64,000 bases of DNA from Streptacidiphilus sp. ASG 303 (lineage in GTDB: Bacteria; Actinomycetota; Actinomycetes; Streptomycetales; Streptomycetaceae): the NCBI RefSeq assembly GCF_020991365.1, contig NZ_JAJLRA010000010.1:1-64000 (forward strand), read 5' to 3'. The position numbers and the translations under genes were made by a program. The notes under the pieces are model-generated. The model was given only the letters and a program-made list of their open reading frames with translations. It was not told where the DNA came from and searched no databases. The first letter of the stretch is position 1, and each line of letters starts with the position of its first letter. Positions 17,390 to 26,311 of this stretch are shown here, piece after piece.

Positions 17390-20300
17390 TCAGCCGGCCG
17401 CGGTGGGCCCGGCGGGCTCCGCACGTGCGGGGGCCTGGGCGCGTTCGGGCGCCTCGGCGGGGCGGCGGAACATGCGGGTGGCGGTGATCTCGCCGTGGAC
17501 GGCGGGGGCGTCGGGCTCGGGCGGGACGGGCAGGCCGGGGCGCAGGTGCTCCTCCACGGAGATGTACTTGAGGCCGGCGCGCAGGTCGGCGTCGTTGCGG
17601 AGCCGGATGATCAGCGGGAACTCGGCGAGCGCGGTCGTGTCGAACAGGCCGGTGGTGTAGAGGAGCTGGACCCCGAGGGCGTCGGCGACGGCGCGCTGGA
17701 GCTCCAGCAGGTAGGTGGCGTTGGCGCGGCCGATGGGGTTGTCGAGGAAGAGCGTGCCGGCGTGGCGCAGCCGGGCCTGGCCGCGGTCGTTGGCGCGCAG
17801 GGCGGCCATGGTGCAGTACAGGGCGATGGCGGCGGTGAGGAGCTGGCCGCCGGAGAAGACGTCGTTCATCTGGCTGACCGGGACCCGCTCGGCGCGGAGC
17901 ACCGCGTCGGGCTTGAGGATCTCCACGGAGACGCCCCGGGGGCCGAGGGCGGCGTGGACGCCGCGCAGCAGGAGGGACATGCCGTCGCGGCGCAGGTCGC
18001 TGTTCTTGCGGACGGCGGCGCGGGTGGCCTCGTCGACGACCTCGCCCAGGCGCTCCACGAGGAGGGCGTGGTCGGGGTCGTCGAAGCGGATGCGCAGGAA
18101 CTCCTGGCCGGACCACTCCCCCAGGCCGTCGGGGAGGCGGGAGAGCCGCTGGGCGGCCCGCAGGGTGGTGAGGGAGGTCTCGACCAGGCCGCGGAGGCGG
18201 TCGACGATGGAGTCGCGGTTGCGCTCCAGCTGCTGGAGCTCGTCGGTGAGGACCCGCAGGCGGGGGGCGAAGGCCTCCGCCCAGGCGGCGGCGTGCTCGG
18301 GGAGGGCGGCGGCGGGCAGTTCGCGGATCTGCTGGCGGGCGGGGGTGCGGACGGCCTCGTAGCGGACGGAGTTGGCGTGCCGGACCAGGACGTCCGAGGC
18401 GTCGCGGACGGCGAGTTCGGCGGCGGAGAGGTCGGCGGCCGCGGCGCGCAGGACGCGGCGGGCGTCGGCGGCGGCGGTGCGGGCCTCAGCGAGGGTGCCG
18501 GGCCAGGGCTCGGCGGGCTGCTCGGGCTCGTCGGCGGCCGCGGGGTCGCGCAGGCCGTCGCGGAGCTGGGCGGCGGCCTCCTCGAAGGCGGCCGCGGCGG
18601 CCTGCGCGGTGTCGTGGGCGCGGACCAGTTCGGCGTGCTCCGTGCGGGCGGCCTCCAGCCGCTCGGTGCGCTCGGCGAGGTCCGCGGTGGCGCTGCGCAG
18701 CAGGGCCTGGGCGTGGTCGGGGTCGGCGGGCACGAGGTGGTCGGGCAGCTCGGTGTGGGCGTCCCCGGCGGCGGGGGCGGAGCGCTCGGCCTCGCCGCGG
18801 AGGCGGCCGAGCTGCTCGCTGGCGGCGGCGGAGCGGGCCTCGATGAGCTGGACGAGGTCCTCGGCGCGGGCGGCGGCGGCCTGGCGGGAGGGGGCGTCGG
18901 CGCCCTCGGGGCCGCCGAGGAGGTCCTCGGCGCGGGCGCGGACCCTGTTGGTGAGGCGGTCGAGCTCGGCCTGGGCGGCGGTCTCGGCGCTCTCGGCGCG
19001 GGCCTGCTCGGCGCGCAGGTCGGCGCCGACGCCGACCTTCTCGTAGAGCTGCGAGGCGGCGCGGTAGGCCTCACGCAGGGCGGGGAGGGACGGCCGCGGG
19101 GCGGCCTCCGTCCCGGCGGGGACCCCGTCGGTCCCGGTCCCGGCGTCGGCGTCGGCGGGGTCGGGGCGGTCGGTGCCGGTGATCTCGGCGCGCTCGGCGC
19201 GCAGGGCGCGGGCGGTGCGGCGGGCGTCGTCGGCGGTGCGCTGGGCGGCGCGGCGGTCCTCGTCGGCGGTGCGGGCGCGGTCGGCGCAGACCTGGCGGCG
19301 CTGCTCGTACGCGGCGGCGTCGGCGGCGAGCTCGCGCAGGCGGCGGTTCCAGGTGTCGCGCTCGCGGAGGCGGAAGGCCAGGCCGGCGAGGGCGTCGGCG
19401 GACCGGCGGGCCTGCTGGGCGGCGTCGCGGCGCTCCTCGTGGACGGCGGCGGCGGAGGCGCGCTCCTCCTCGGCCTCGGCGTGCTCCTCGCGGGCGGCGG
19501 CGAGCTCGGCGGCGGCGAGCCCGGCGGCGTCGCGGGCCTGCCCCGCGGCGGCGGCGAGCTCGGCGAGGCCGCCGGGCGGGCAGCCGGTGCGCCAGGAGGC
19601 GAGGCGGGCGGCGAGGGCGCGGTCGCCGCCGAGGCGGGCGGCGAGCTCGCGGATGTGCTCCTCACGGGCGGCGGCGCGGGTGCGCAGCTCGCGGCGCTCG
19701 TCGTCGGCGGCCCGCTCGTCGTGCATGGCGGGGTTCGGCGGGACGAGGAAGACGTCGCGGGGGCCGTCGGCGGGCGGCGGGGCGATGAGGGCGGCGGCGG
19801 TGCCGACGGCGACGGCCGAGCGCGGCAGCAGGGCGGCGGCGGCGAGGGCCTCGCGGGCGCGGCCGAGGGCGCCGGGGTCGGTGACGACGACGCCGTCGAC
19901 GAGCTCGGGGCGGGTGGCGAGGATGCGGTCGTGGTCGGCGGGGTCGACGGACTGGGCGAGGTAGCGCCAGCCGGGGAGGGCGGGGATGCCGTGCTCGCCG
20001 AGGTGCTCGACGGTGGCGAGGACGTCGCGTCCGGGCGGGAGCAGGCCGCCGTCGCCGAGGGCGGCGAGGATGCGGGAGTCGTCGGCGGCGGCGGTGCGCA
20101 GGTCGAAGAGGGTGCGCTCGGCGGTGGCGACGGCCTCGTCGAGGAGGTCGCGCAGGTCCTCGGCGGCCGTGTCGAGGAGGTCGGGGGTGAGGACGCCGGT
20201 GCCGGGGGCGCCGGCGGCGGCCTCCGCGGCGTCGTCGTCGCGGAGGGGGTCGAACGGGTACGGGTCGAGGGAGAGGAGCGCGGCGAGGCGGGGCTCGGCG

Positions 20301-22141
20301 GCGAGGCGGGCGGCGGTGCGGCGCTCGGCGGCGAGGGCCCGCTCGGCGGCGGCGCGGGCGTCGGCCGCGCGGGCGGCGGCCAGTTCGGCGCGGGACTCGG
20401 CGGCGGCGGCCTCGCGGGTGCGGGCGGCGGCCTGCTCGGCGGCGGCGCGGGCCTGGTCGAGGGCGGCGGTGGCGGCCTTCTCGGCGTCGGCGGCCTGGAG
20501 GGCGGCGCGGGCGGGGTCGGCCGGGTCTGCGGGGCCCTCGCCCCCGGGGGTGTCGGCGATCCAGCCGGCCTCGACGGCGGCGCGGGTCTCCTGCTCGACC
20601 TCGGCGAGGCGCTGGCGCAGGTGGTCGGCCTCGCTGCGGGCCTTCTGGGCGGCGGTGGCGGCGTCGGTGGCGTCGCGGTGGGCGGTCTCGCCGTCGGACT
20701 GGAGGGCGGCGGCGCGGGCGTCCTCGCGGTCGGCCTGCCCCTCGGCGTCGGCCGCGGCGGACTCCAGGGCGCGGACCAGGGCGGCGGCGGCGCGGGCGCG
20801 GGCGGCCAGGGCCGGGGCGGCGTCGCGCTCGGCGTCGCGGATGGCGGCGGCGACGCGGGCGGAGCGGTCGGCGGCGGCACGGTGGCGCAGGACGGCCTCG
20901 GCGGCCTGCCAGGCGGAGTGCAGGGTGCGGGCGTCGGTGAGCTCGCGGCGCAGCGCGGCCGCGTCGGCGGTGGCGGCGGCGAGGCCGAGCGTCGCGTGAC
21001 GGTGCGTCAGTTCGGCGGTGATGAGGGAGTGGCGGGTGCGGTCGGCCTCGGCGGCGGTGACGGCGGAGGCCGCGGCGGCGACCTCGACGGCGAGGTCGTG
21101 GGCGCGGTCGCGCTCGACGCCGCCGCGGGCGGCCAGGGCGCGGGCGAGGCGGCGGGTGCGGCGGTCGGCGGCGCGGTGGACCTCGCGGACCGTCCCGCGG
21201 GCGTCGGCGGCGTCCGCGATGCGGTGCAGCAGGTCGAGGGAGCCGGCGGTGAAGTCGCGTTCGGCGGTGAGCTCGGCGCGGCGGCCGAGCTTGGCGGCGA
21301 AGCCGTGGACGAGGTCGGCGAGGCCGTCGGTGTCGCGGGTGTCGGTGACGGCGCGCAGCAGCAGGTCGGTGAAGTCGGAGTCGTTCCTGACCGAGAACAG
21401 GCCGGCGGCCTCGCCCTCGTCGGCGTTCATCTCGCGCTGGTAGCGGAAGAGCTCGGGGTCCAGGCCGAGGGCGCCGAGGTGCTCGTTCCAGCGGTCGTGG
21501 ACCTCCTCGAAGGTGACCTCCAGGTGGGGGTCGGCGCGGCCGGCCTCGGTGAGGGCGTCGCGGAACCCCTTCATGGTGCGGCGGCGCCCCCGGGAGACGG
21601 GGGCCGCGGCCCCGGAGCCGTCCGGGCCGGGGACGGGCGGCAGCACGACCCGCTCGGCGACGGGCAGGGAGTCCAGGCTCATGCCGGGGCCGGGGCGGAA
21701 GGAGTACCAGAGCTCGGCGAACCTCCGCGGGTCGGAGGAGACCTGGCGGCCGCGCCACTCGCTGACCTTGCCGACCACGACCGACTCGCCGGTGACGGTG
21801 TGCTGCCACTCCAGGGCGACGTGGCCGCAGTCGTCGGCGAGGAGGAACTTGCGCAGCACGCCGGAGCTGGCGCCGCCGAGGGTGTTGCGGTGGCCGGGCA
21901 GCATCACCGAGAAGATCAGCTTGAGCAGGACGGACTTGCCGCCGCCGTTCTCCAGGAACAGCACGCCCGCCGGGGCGGGGCGGCGGGGCGGGCCGTCCGG
22001 CTCCTCGCCGAAGAGGCCGGGCTGCCGGGGGGCGGGGTCGCTGACGGGCTCCCCGACGCCGCGCAGATCGAGCACGGTGTCGGCGTAGCGCGCGCCGGCG
22101 GGCCCGATCGAGTAGAGGCGGACCCGGTTGAGCTCGTACAT
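17390..22141 (-). CDS. MukB/MksB-like SMC ATPase (JetC-like)
   Basis: 1583 residues, SMC architecture. N-terminal head with a P-loop (ENGGGKS, residues 64-70), then long Ala/Glu/Arg-rich coiled coils (about 280-680 and 830-1330) flanking a compact central region around 700-810 (ALPGWRYLAQSVDPADHDRI) that probably forms the hinge. The C-terminal head has signature VFSGGQLLTAA (1429-1439) and Walker B TLFLDNPIGRAN (D1467). It would form the motor of a bacterial condensin with the kleisin and KITE subunits encoded upstream. The usual Walker A first glycine and the catalytic Glu after the Walker B Asp are not visible (Leu-63 and Asn-1468). ATG 22141 follows CAGGAGACC. Last gene of the operon; no JetD/MksG nuclease follows. 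Confidence 0.85.
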   Translation of the reverse strand: MYELNRVRLYSIGPAGARYADTVLDLRGVGEPVSDPAPRQPGLFGEEPDGPPRRPAPAGVLFLENGGGKSVLLKLIFSVMLPGHRNTLGGASSGVLRKFLLADDCGHVALEWQHTVTGESVVVGKVSEWRGRQVSSDPRRFAELWYSFRPGPGMSLDSLPVAERVVLPPVPGPDGSGAAAPVSRGRRRTMKGFRDALTEAGRADPHLEVTFEEVHDRWNEHLGALGLDPELFRYQREMNADEGEAAGLFSVRNDSDFTDLLLRAVTDTRDTDGLADLVHGFAAKLGRRAELTAERDFTAGSLDLLHRIADAADARGTVREVHRAADRRTRRLARALAARGGVERDRAHDLAVEVAAAASAVTAAEADRTRHSLITAELTHRHATLGLAAATADAAALRRELTDARTLHSAWQAAEAVLRHRAAADRSARVAAAIRDAERDAAPALAARARAAAALVRALESAAADAEGQADREDARAAALQSDGETAHRDATDAATAAQKARSEADHLRQRLAEVEQETRAAVEAGWIADTPGGEGPADPADPARAALQAADAEKAATAALDQARAAAEQAAARTREAAAAESRAELAAARAADARAAAERALAAERRTAARLAAEPRLAALLSLDPYPFDPLRDDDAAEAAAGAPGTGVLTPDLLDTAAEDLRDLLDEAVATAERTLFDLRTAAADDSRILAALGDGGLLPPGRDVLATVEHLGEHGIPALPGWRYLAQSVDPADHDRILATRPELVDGVVVTDPGALGRAREALAAAALLPRSAVAVGTAAALIAPPPADGPRDVFLVPPNPAMHDERAADDERRELRTRAAAREEHIRELAARLGGDRALAARLASWRTGCPPGGLAELAAAAGQARDAAGLAAAELAAAREEHAEAEEERASAAAVHEERRDAAQQARRSADALAGLAFRLRERDTWNRRLRELAADAAAYEQRRQVCADRARTADEDRRAAQRTADDARRTARALRAERAEITGTDRPDPADADAGTGTDGVPAGTEAAPRPSLPALREAYRAASQLYEKVGVGADLRAEQARAESAETAAQAELDRLTNRVRARAEDLLGGPEGADAPSRQAAAARAEDLVQLIEARSAAASEQLGRLRGEAERSAPAAGDAHTELPDHLVPADPDHAQALLRSATADLAERTERLEAARTEHAELVRAHDTAQAAAAAFEEAAAQLRDGLRDPAAADEPEQPAEPWPGTLAEARTAAADARRVLRAAAADLSAAELAVRDASDVLVRHANSVRYEAVRTPARQQIRELPAAALPEHAAAWAEAFAPRLRVLTDELQQLERNRDSIVDRLRGLVETSLTTLRAAQRLSRLPDGLGEWSGQEFLRIRFDDPDHALLVERLGEVVDEATRAAVRKNSDLRRDGMSLLLRGVHAALGPRGVSVEILKPDAVLRAERVPVSQMNDVFSGGQLLTAAIALYCTMAALRANDRGQARLRHAGTLFLDNPIGRANATYLLELQRAVADALGVQLLYTTGLFDTTALAEFPLIIRLRNDADLRAGLKYISVEEHLRPGLPVPPEPDAPAVHGEITATRMFRRPAEAPERAQAPARAEPAGPTAAG

Positions 22142-22259
22142 GGGGCGGGGTCTCCTGAGCGGCTGGTGCGGGGGTCGGGTTCGGGGCGGGCGCGGCCCGC
22201 GGTCTGCGGGTCCGCCGTGCGGTTCCCGGTGCCGGGCCGGGGGCGGCCCGGCACCGGGG

Positions 22260-23162
22260 TCAGAGGTTGTGGAAGGGCAGGCCGGCGTCGGCGACGAGCT
22301 CCTCGGACTCGTCGGCGGGCAGCAGGGTGGCGGTGCCGTCGGTGACGGGGACGACGCCGAGGTCGAGCAGTTCGGCCATGGCGGCGCTCCCGGCCAGGTC
22401 GCGGACCTGGAGCTGGTAGCGGGCGGTGGTGCGGTAGGTGCCGCCGGAGTCGTCGGACGCCTTCTGGAGGAAGCCGGAGTCGACGAGGAAGGCGACGGCC
22501 TTGCCGACGATGCCGGTGGTGGAGCCGGAGAGGCGGCGGGCGTCCTTGGTGGCGCCGGTGGCGCTGCGGCGCGCCCACACCCGCCAGGCCGCCTCCAGGC
22601 CGGGGGCGTCGCTCGCGGGGTCGGTGTTGGCGCCGTCGGCGGCGGCCTGCTCCTCCAGGCGGCGGCAGGCCTGGCGGACGAAGGCGTCGACGCCGTTGAC
22701 GCTGATCCGGCCGATGTAGCCGTCGTCGGCGAGGTCCTCGGGACGGGGGAAGGCCAGGGCGGCGACGGCGAGGTGCGCGAGGCCGTGGAGGAAGCGGTCG
22801 GTGGACTCCGAGGCGGCGCGGCGGGAGTAGTCGCCCATCCGGACGGCGAAGACGGAGTCCTCGGCGGCGGCGACCGCCATGCCGGCCCGGGGCGACACCT
22901 CCAGGACGACCAGCCCGAGGCCGGTGGCGACCGCGTCGGCGAGGCGGGCGAAGGGCGGGTCCTCGCGGTAGCGGCGGACCAGCTCGCCGTACTCGGCGTC
23001 GCGGGCGGGGAGCAGCTTGGGCTGGATGCCGAAGGAGACCAGGCGGGAGGCGTCGGCGACGTCGCCCGGGGTGAGGGCCGCCGCGCGGTCGGCGCCGCGG
23101 CCGGCCTCGCCGGGGCCCGGGTCGGTCGCGAAGGGGACGCCGTCGTCGGCGGACGTGGTCAC
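22260..23162 (-). CDS. MukE/MksE-like condensin subunit (JetB-like)
   Basis: 300 residues from a GTG at 23162 (CCAGGAGC upstream). Hydrophilic, helix-rich and without membrane segments. The N-terminus (SRLVSFGIQPKLLPARDAEY) is followed by a winged-helix-like middle and a C-terminal part that includes GSTTGIVGKAVAFLVDSGF and TYRTTARYQLQVRDLAGSA, as expected of the tandem winged-helix KITE proteins that bind the kleisin in MukBEF-type condensins. Assignment rests mainly on position: it sits between the SMC gene (118 bases downstream) and the kleisin-like gene (148 bases upstream), the usual F-E-B order. Confidence 0.7.
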   Translation of the reverse strand: MTTSADDGVPFATDPGPGEAGRGADRAAALTPGDVADASRLVSFGIQPKLLPARDAEYGELVRRYREDPPFARLADAVATGLGLVVLEVSPRAGMAVAAAEDSVFAVRMGDYSRRAASESTDRFLHGLAHLAVAALAFPRPEDLADDGYIGRISVNGVDAFVRQACRRLEEQAAADGANTDPASDAPGLEAAWRVWARRSATGATKDARRLSGSTTGIVGKAVAFLVDSGFLQKASDDSGGTYRTTARYQLQVRDLAGSAAMAELLDLGVVPVTDGTATLLPADESEELVADAGLPFHNL

Positions 23163-23310
23163 GGGCGGTGCTCCTGGCGGGTGGCTGCGGGTACGGGGCG
23201 GGCCGGCGCGGGGCGGGCGGCACCGGCGGGGCTCGGGGCCGGACGGGCCGGGGACGGGGAGGGCGCCGCGGACGGGGGGAGGGCCGCTGGCGGGGAGGGC
23301 GTCGGGGACG

Positions 23311-24867
23311 TCATCCGGCCTCCGCACGCTCGGCCGCCATGCCGGCGGAGTCCAGCAGGGCGCTGCCGACGACGAGGTCGGCGCCGCCGAACTCGGGGTC
23401 CCGCAGGGGGGTGCCGTCGTCGACGGCGAAGAGCAGCCGCCCCTCCCCCTGCCGGTAGGCCGTGCCGACCGGCGGGCTCGCGGCGTGCACGGCCAGCAGC
23501 GCCACCAGGTAGGGCAGCTCGGGGTCCTGGCGGCGGGCGTCGGCGAGCAGGCCGGAGAGCCGGCGGGGCGCGTCGGCGGGCAGGTCGAGCAGGTGCAGGG
23601 CGGCCTCGAGCTGCTCCTCGGAGAAGCGGCTGTCGTCCGGGGTGGCGACCAGGTCGGGCTCGGGCAGCTCGGCGCCGAGGTGCTCGCGCTCGGGCGGCGG
23701 GGTGAGCAGCAGGTCGACGAGGTCGGCGACGCGGACGGCGGACGGGGTGCGCAGGCCGGCGCCGCGGGCGAAGAAGGCGTCCGTGGGGCGGGTGGCCCGC
23801 TCGACGGGGAGCGGGAGGAGCGGGGCGAGGAGCTGGCCGTAGAGGTCGATGCCGGAGCGGGCGGCGGGGGCGGCGAAGGCCTGGCGGTCCTGCTCGGCGC
23901 GGAAGAGCGGCCCGGCCTCCAGCAGCCGGGTCTGGAGCTGGGTGTGGCGGCGGATGCAGTCCTGGACGATGTCGACCAGCTCGGCGGCGCGGCGCTTGTG
24001 CTCGGGGTCCTCGGACTCGTCGCGGGCACGGCGGATGTTGGTGAGGATCGCGTTCTCGTGGCGGTAGCGGTCGGCGACGTGGTCGAGCGCCTCGGCGATC
24101 ATGTCGGGGACGGCGACCGCCCAGTCCACCGCCCGGACGTTGCGCCGGGTGGCCTCCAGGGCGCGGCGCAGCGTCTCGGCGTACTGGACCGTGCGGTAGC
24201 GGGCCTGCTCGGCTGCGAGCTGCGCGTCGGCGAGGCGGCCCCGGCGGATGAGGACCTCCAGCTTGACCTCGGCGGCGATCTGGGCGGAGGTGACGTCGGT
24301 GTCGAGGGCGCCGACGAGGACGTTGACGGCCTCGTCGGTGGTGCGCAGGTAGACGCCGCCGTCGGGGCCGGGCACCTCCTCGACCAGCTTGAAGTCGTAG
24401 TCGCGGCGGACGTAGGAGCCGTCGGGGCCGAAGGTGCCGTAGACGGCGCGGAAGCCGCGGTCGACGCTGCCGACGTTGATCAGCGACTCCAGGACCCAGC
24501 GGGCCACGCGCTCGTGCTCGGCGGCGGGGCGGCCCGGGTTCTGCGCGGCGACGCGGGGCAGCATCCGGGCCAGGACCAGCTCGCGGTCGGCGCCGGTGTC
24601 GAAGTCCATGTGGAGGGTGACCAGGTCGATCGCGGCGAGGCCGACCTCGGCCATGGCGTAGGCGGAGTACTCGCCGGCCAGGTTGACCTTGCGGGCGTCC
24701 AGGTCGTGGAGCGGGGCGGTGCAGGCCAGCGCCTTGAGCCGCCGGGCGAGGCCCTCGTCGGCGGCGGGGCCGGGCGCGGGCCGGGCCGCCCCCGGCGCGG
24801 AGGGGGCCGCGGGCACGGTCGGCCGCACCCGTGAGGGGGCGGCGGTGTGGTCGGCGGTGCTGGTCAC
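23311..24867 (-). CDS. MukF/MksF-like kleisin subunit (JetA-like)
   Basis: 518 residues, first gene of the condensin operon. After a Pro/Ala-rich N-terminus the protein is predominantly helical (residues 40-330), with LHDLDARKVNLAGEYSAYAM, RWVLESLINVGSVDRGFRAV and TTDEAVNVLVGALDTDVTSA. This agrees with the winged-helix plus helical middle layout of kleisins in Mks/Wadjet loci. The C-terminal part (LLLTPPPEREHLG and FSEEQLEAALHLLDLP) would contact the SMC heads. GTG at 24867 is chosen because the frame further upstream is repeat-derived. A TAGTCT box ends 8 bases before it with no clear ribosome site, so translation may be leaderless. Confidence 0.7.
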   Translation of the reverse strand: MTSTADHTAAPSRVRPTVPAAPSAPGAARPAPGPAADEGLARRLKALACTAPLHDLDARKVNLAGEYSAYAMAEVGLAAIDLVTLHMDFDTGADRELVLARMLPRVAAQNPGRPAAEHERVARWVLESLINVGSVDRGFRAVYGTFGPDGSYVRRDYDFKLVEEVPGPDGGVYLRTTDEAVNVLVGALDTDVTSAQIAAEVKLEVLIRRGRLADAQLAAEQARYRTVQYAETLRRALEATRRNVRAVDWAVAVPDMIAEALDHVADRYRHENAILTNIRRARDESEDPEHKRRAAELVDIVQDCIRRHTQLQTRLLEAGPLFRAEQDRQAFAAPAARSGIDLYGQLLAPLLPLPVERATRPTDAFFARGAGLRTPSAVRVADLVDLLLTPPPEREHLGAELPEPDLVATPDDSRFSEEQLEAALHLLDLPADAPRRLSGLLADARRQDPELPYLVALLAVHAASPPVGTAYRQGEGRLLFAVDDGTPLRDPEFGGADLVVGSALLDSAGMAAERAEAG

Positions 24868-24905
24868 GGGGGTCAAGACTAGAGGGAGGGACTGACAACG
24901 TCCCA
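24868..24905 (-). promoter_or_regulatory. Candidate promoter for leaderless mks transcript
   Basis: On the minus strand TTGGGA, 19 bases, TAGTCT, then TGACCCCC and the GTG start. The distance from the -10-like box to the start codon (8 bases) is what is seen for leaderless actinobacterial mRNAs. The -35 is poor. Confidence 0.35.
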
Positions 24906-24940
24906 AACGCCCCGAATGGGCGCCGCCGGGGCGCCCCGGG

Positions 24941-25040
24941 GCCCTGCACCACCCCTCCCCGCCCGGCCCTGCACCACCCCTCCCCGCCCGGCCCTGCACC
25001 ACCCCTCCCCGCCCGGCCCTGCACCACCCCTCCCCGCCCG
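24941..25040. repeat. 25-bp tandem repeat, four perfect copies
   Basis: Unit GCCCTGCACC + ACCCCTCCCC + GCCCG repeated four times with no change (24941-24965, -24990, -25015, -25040), plus a start of a fifth. It lies between the divergent mks operon and the copper-storage-like gene. The units abut with no spacers, so it is a minisatellite and not a CRISPR. Perfect identity implies recent expansion or homogenisation. Confidence 0.95.
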
Positions 25041-25133
25041 GCCCTCCCGCGTTGCCGCGGCGGTCCGGCGGACGTAGGACGGAAGCACCCGGAGCCGCGA
25101 GGAAGCGGCTCCCCCGTGCGCCCAGGAGGCGTC

Positions 25134-25496
25134 ATGCAGCAGACCGGCGGGATGGCCAGGATGAGCAAGGAGATGCAGGAGTGCGTGGACGCGTGCCTCG
25201 CGTGCCACAGCATGTGCGAGGAGACCATGAGCTACTGCCTGCAGCAGGGCGGGCGGATGGACGCGCGCATCATGCGCGCCCTCATGGACTGCACGGACAT
25301 GACGCGGATGTGCGCCGACATGATGATGCGCCGGTCCCCGCTGGCCGCCGAGGTGAGCGCGATGTGCGCCAAGGCGTGCGAGATGTGCGCCGAGGCGTGT
25401 CGCAGCGTGCCGGACGACCAGCAGCTCGCCCGGTGCGCCGAGGCGGCCGCCCGCTGCGCCGAGAAGTGCCGCGCGATGACGGGCGTCCGCGCCTGA
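25134..25496 (+). CDS. Csp3-like four-helix copper-storage protein (DUF326 type)
   Basis: 120 residues with 14 cysteines at 17, 21, 24, 28, 35, 53, 60, 78, 82, 85, 89, 101, 108 and 112, arranged as CxxxC/CxxC motifs along amphipathic helices (CVDACLACHSMC; CAKACEMCAEAC). It is also rich in Met and His. This is the pattern of cytosolic Csp proteins, whose four-helix bundle is lined with Cys to bind Cu(I). No signal peptide, so it acts in the cytosol. Excellent ribosome site AGGAGG five bases before ATG 25134. Divergent from the mks operon; no copper ATPase or CsoR neighbour is seen. Confidence 0.85.
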   Translation: MQQTGGMARMSKEMQECVDACLACHSMCEETMSYCLQQGGRMDARIMRALMDCTDMTRMCADMMMRRSPLAAEVSAMCAKACEMCAEACRSVPDDQQLARCAEAAARCAEKCRAMTGVRA

Positions 25497-25661
25497 CGCG
25501 GTGAGGGACCCGGCGCGGCGGGTGCGCCGGCCGGGCCGCGGCGGCCGGGGACGGACGGGTTCCGCCCCCGGCCGCAGTCGTGCGGGCGGGCACGGGCAGG
25601 ATCGGGGCCCGACGGTGCGGTCCCGCGCCGGGCTGCGCGGGTCCGCCAGGCGGGCCGCTGT

Positions 25662-25853
25662 CGCCGTCCGGCAGGAGCGCCGTGCCGTCGGCGGCGGCTA
25701 GCACGTCGAGGACGACCGCCGGGTACGGCTCGTGGCCGCGCAGCAGCCCGACCGCGTCGCGGAGGGCGGCCGTCGCGGGGGCGTCGGGGGTGTTGAAGGA
25801 CGACGCGCGGAAGGCGGGCGCGTAGCCGGTGGCGACGCGGGTTCCTCCGGCGG
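25662..25853 (-). pseudogene. Fragment resembling MmyB-type XRE regulator ligand domain
   Basis: On the minus strand one frame reads GYAPAFRASSFNTPDAPATA then ALRDAVGLLRGHEPYPAVVL then DVLAAADGTALLPDG. The LLRGHEPYPAVVLD phrase is typical of the MmyB-like domain that follows the HTH in many actinobacterial XRE regulators. There is no upstream start or HTH (a stop precedes it), and downstream the frame becomes low-complexity. I read it as a remnant. The rest of 25497-25919 shows nothing else. Confidence 0.35.
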
Positions 25854-25919
25854 CGGGACGGCCGGCTCCATCCCTGACCGTACGTCAGGGGCGCCGCTGG
25901 GCACCGGTCCCGCGGCGGA

Positions 25920-26153
25920 TCACACCCGGTGGTGCAGGTCCCCGGCGAGGGCGCGGATCCAGCGGTCGAGCTCCTCGCGGTGGTGGGGCTGCCCGCCGCA
26001 CAGGGCGGCCACCTGCGCGTCGGTGAGCCGGTCGGGACCGGCCTCCTCCAGCAGGCGGGCGACCTCGCCGAGCACCGCGGCGAGGCGCTGGGCGTCGGTG
26101 TGGTCGACCATGACGGCCTCGTGGTGGCGGCTGATGGTGACGGAACCGGGCAT
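25920..26153 (-). CDS. Small hypothetical protein
   Basis: 77 residues starting at ATG 26153 with a strong ribosome site (GCAAGGAGGACGC). Sequence is soluble and His/Asp/Glu-rich (MPGSVTISRHHEAVMVDHT at the start, RLAAVLGEVARLLEEAG in the middle, ending DLHHRV), predicted mainly helical. An in-frame ATG 42 bases upstream exists but lacks a comparable site. It is the only solid open frame between the copper-storage gene and pxpA, and is divergent from pxpA. I do not recognise the family. Confidence 0.6.
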   Translation of the reverse strand: MPGSVTISRHHEAVMVDHTDAQRLAAVLGEVARLLEEAGPDRLTDAQVAALCGGQPHHREELDRWIRALAGDLHHRV

Positions 26154-26311
26154 CGCGTCCTCCTTGCGGCCCCCCGGGATCGGCCCCTGTTCCACCGTAC
26201 CCGCGTTCCCGCCCGCCCGCGGGCGGGCCGCGGCGGCCTACGATCAGGGCAGGGGGACGGTGCGGAGGCACCGGACGGTACGGGGACGGCGCGGGGCGGG
26301 AGGCGGCTGGC

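Noticed and set aside
17261-22345. 1694-codon plus-strand open frame opposite the SMC-like gene
   Set aside because: Glycine/valine-rich antisense translation of a coiled-coil gene, with no domain or start signal.
24941-25040. Possible CRISPR array
   Set aside because: The 25-bp units are contiguous with no spacers and there are no cas genes; it is a simple tandem repeat.
17390-25500. Complete Wadjet defence system
   Set aside because: No Toprim nuclease (JetD) gene or other defence genes in the neighbourhood, so only an Mks/JetABC-like core can be claimed.
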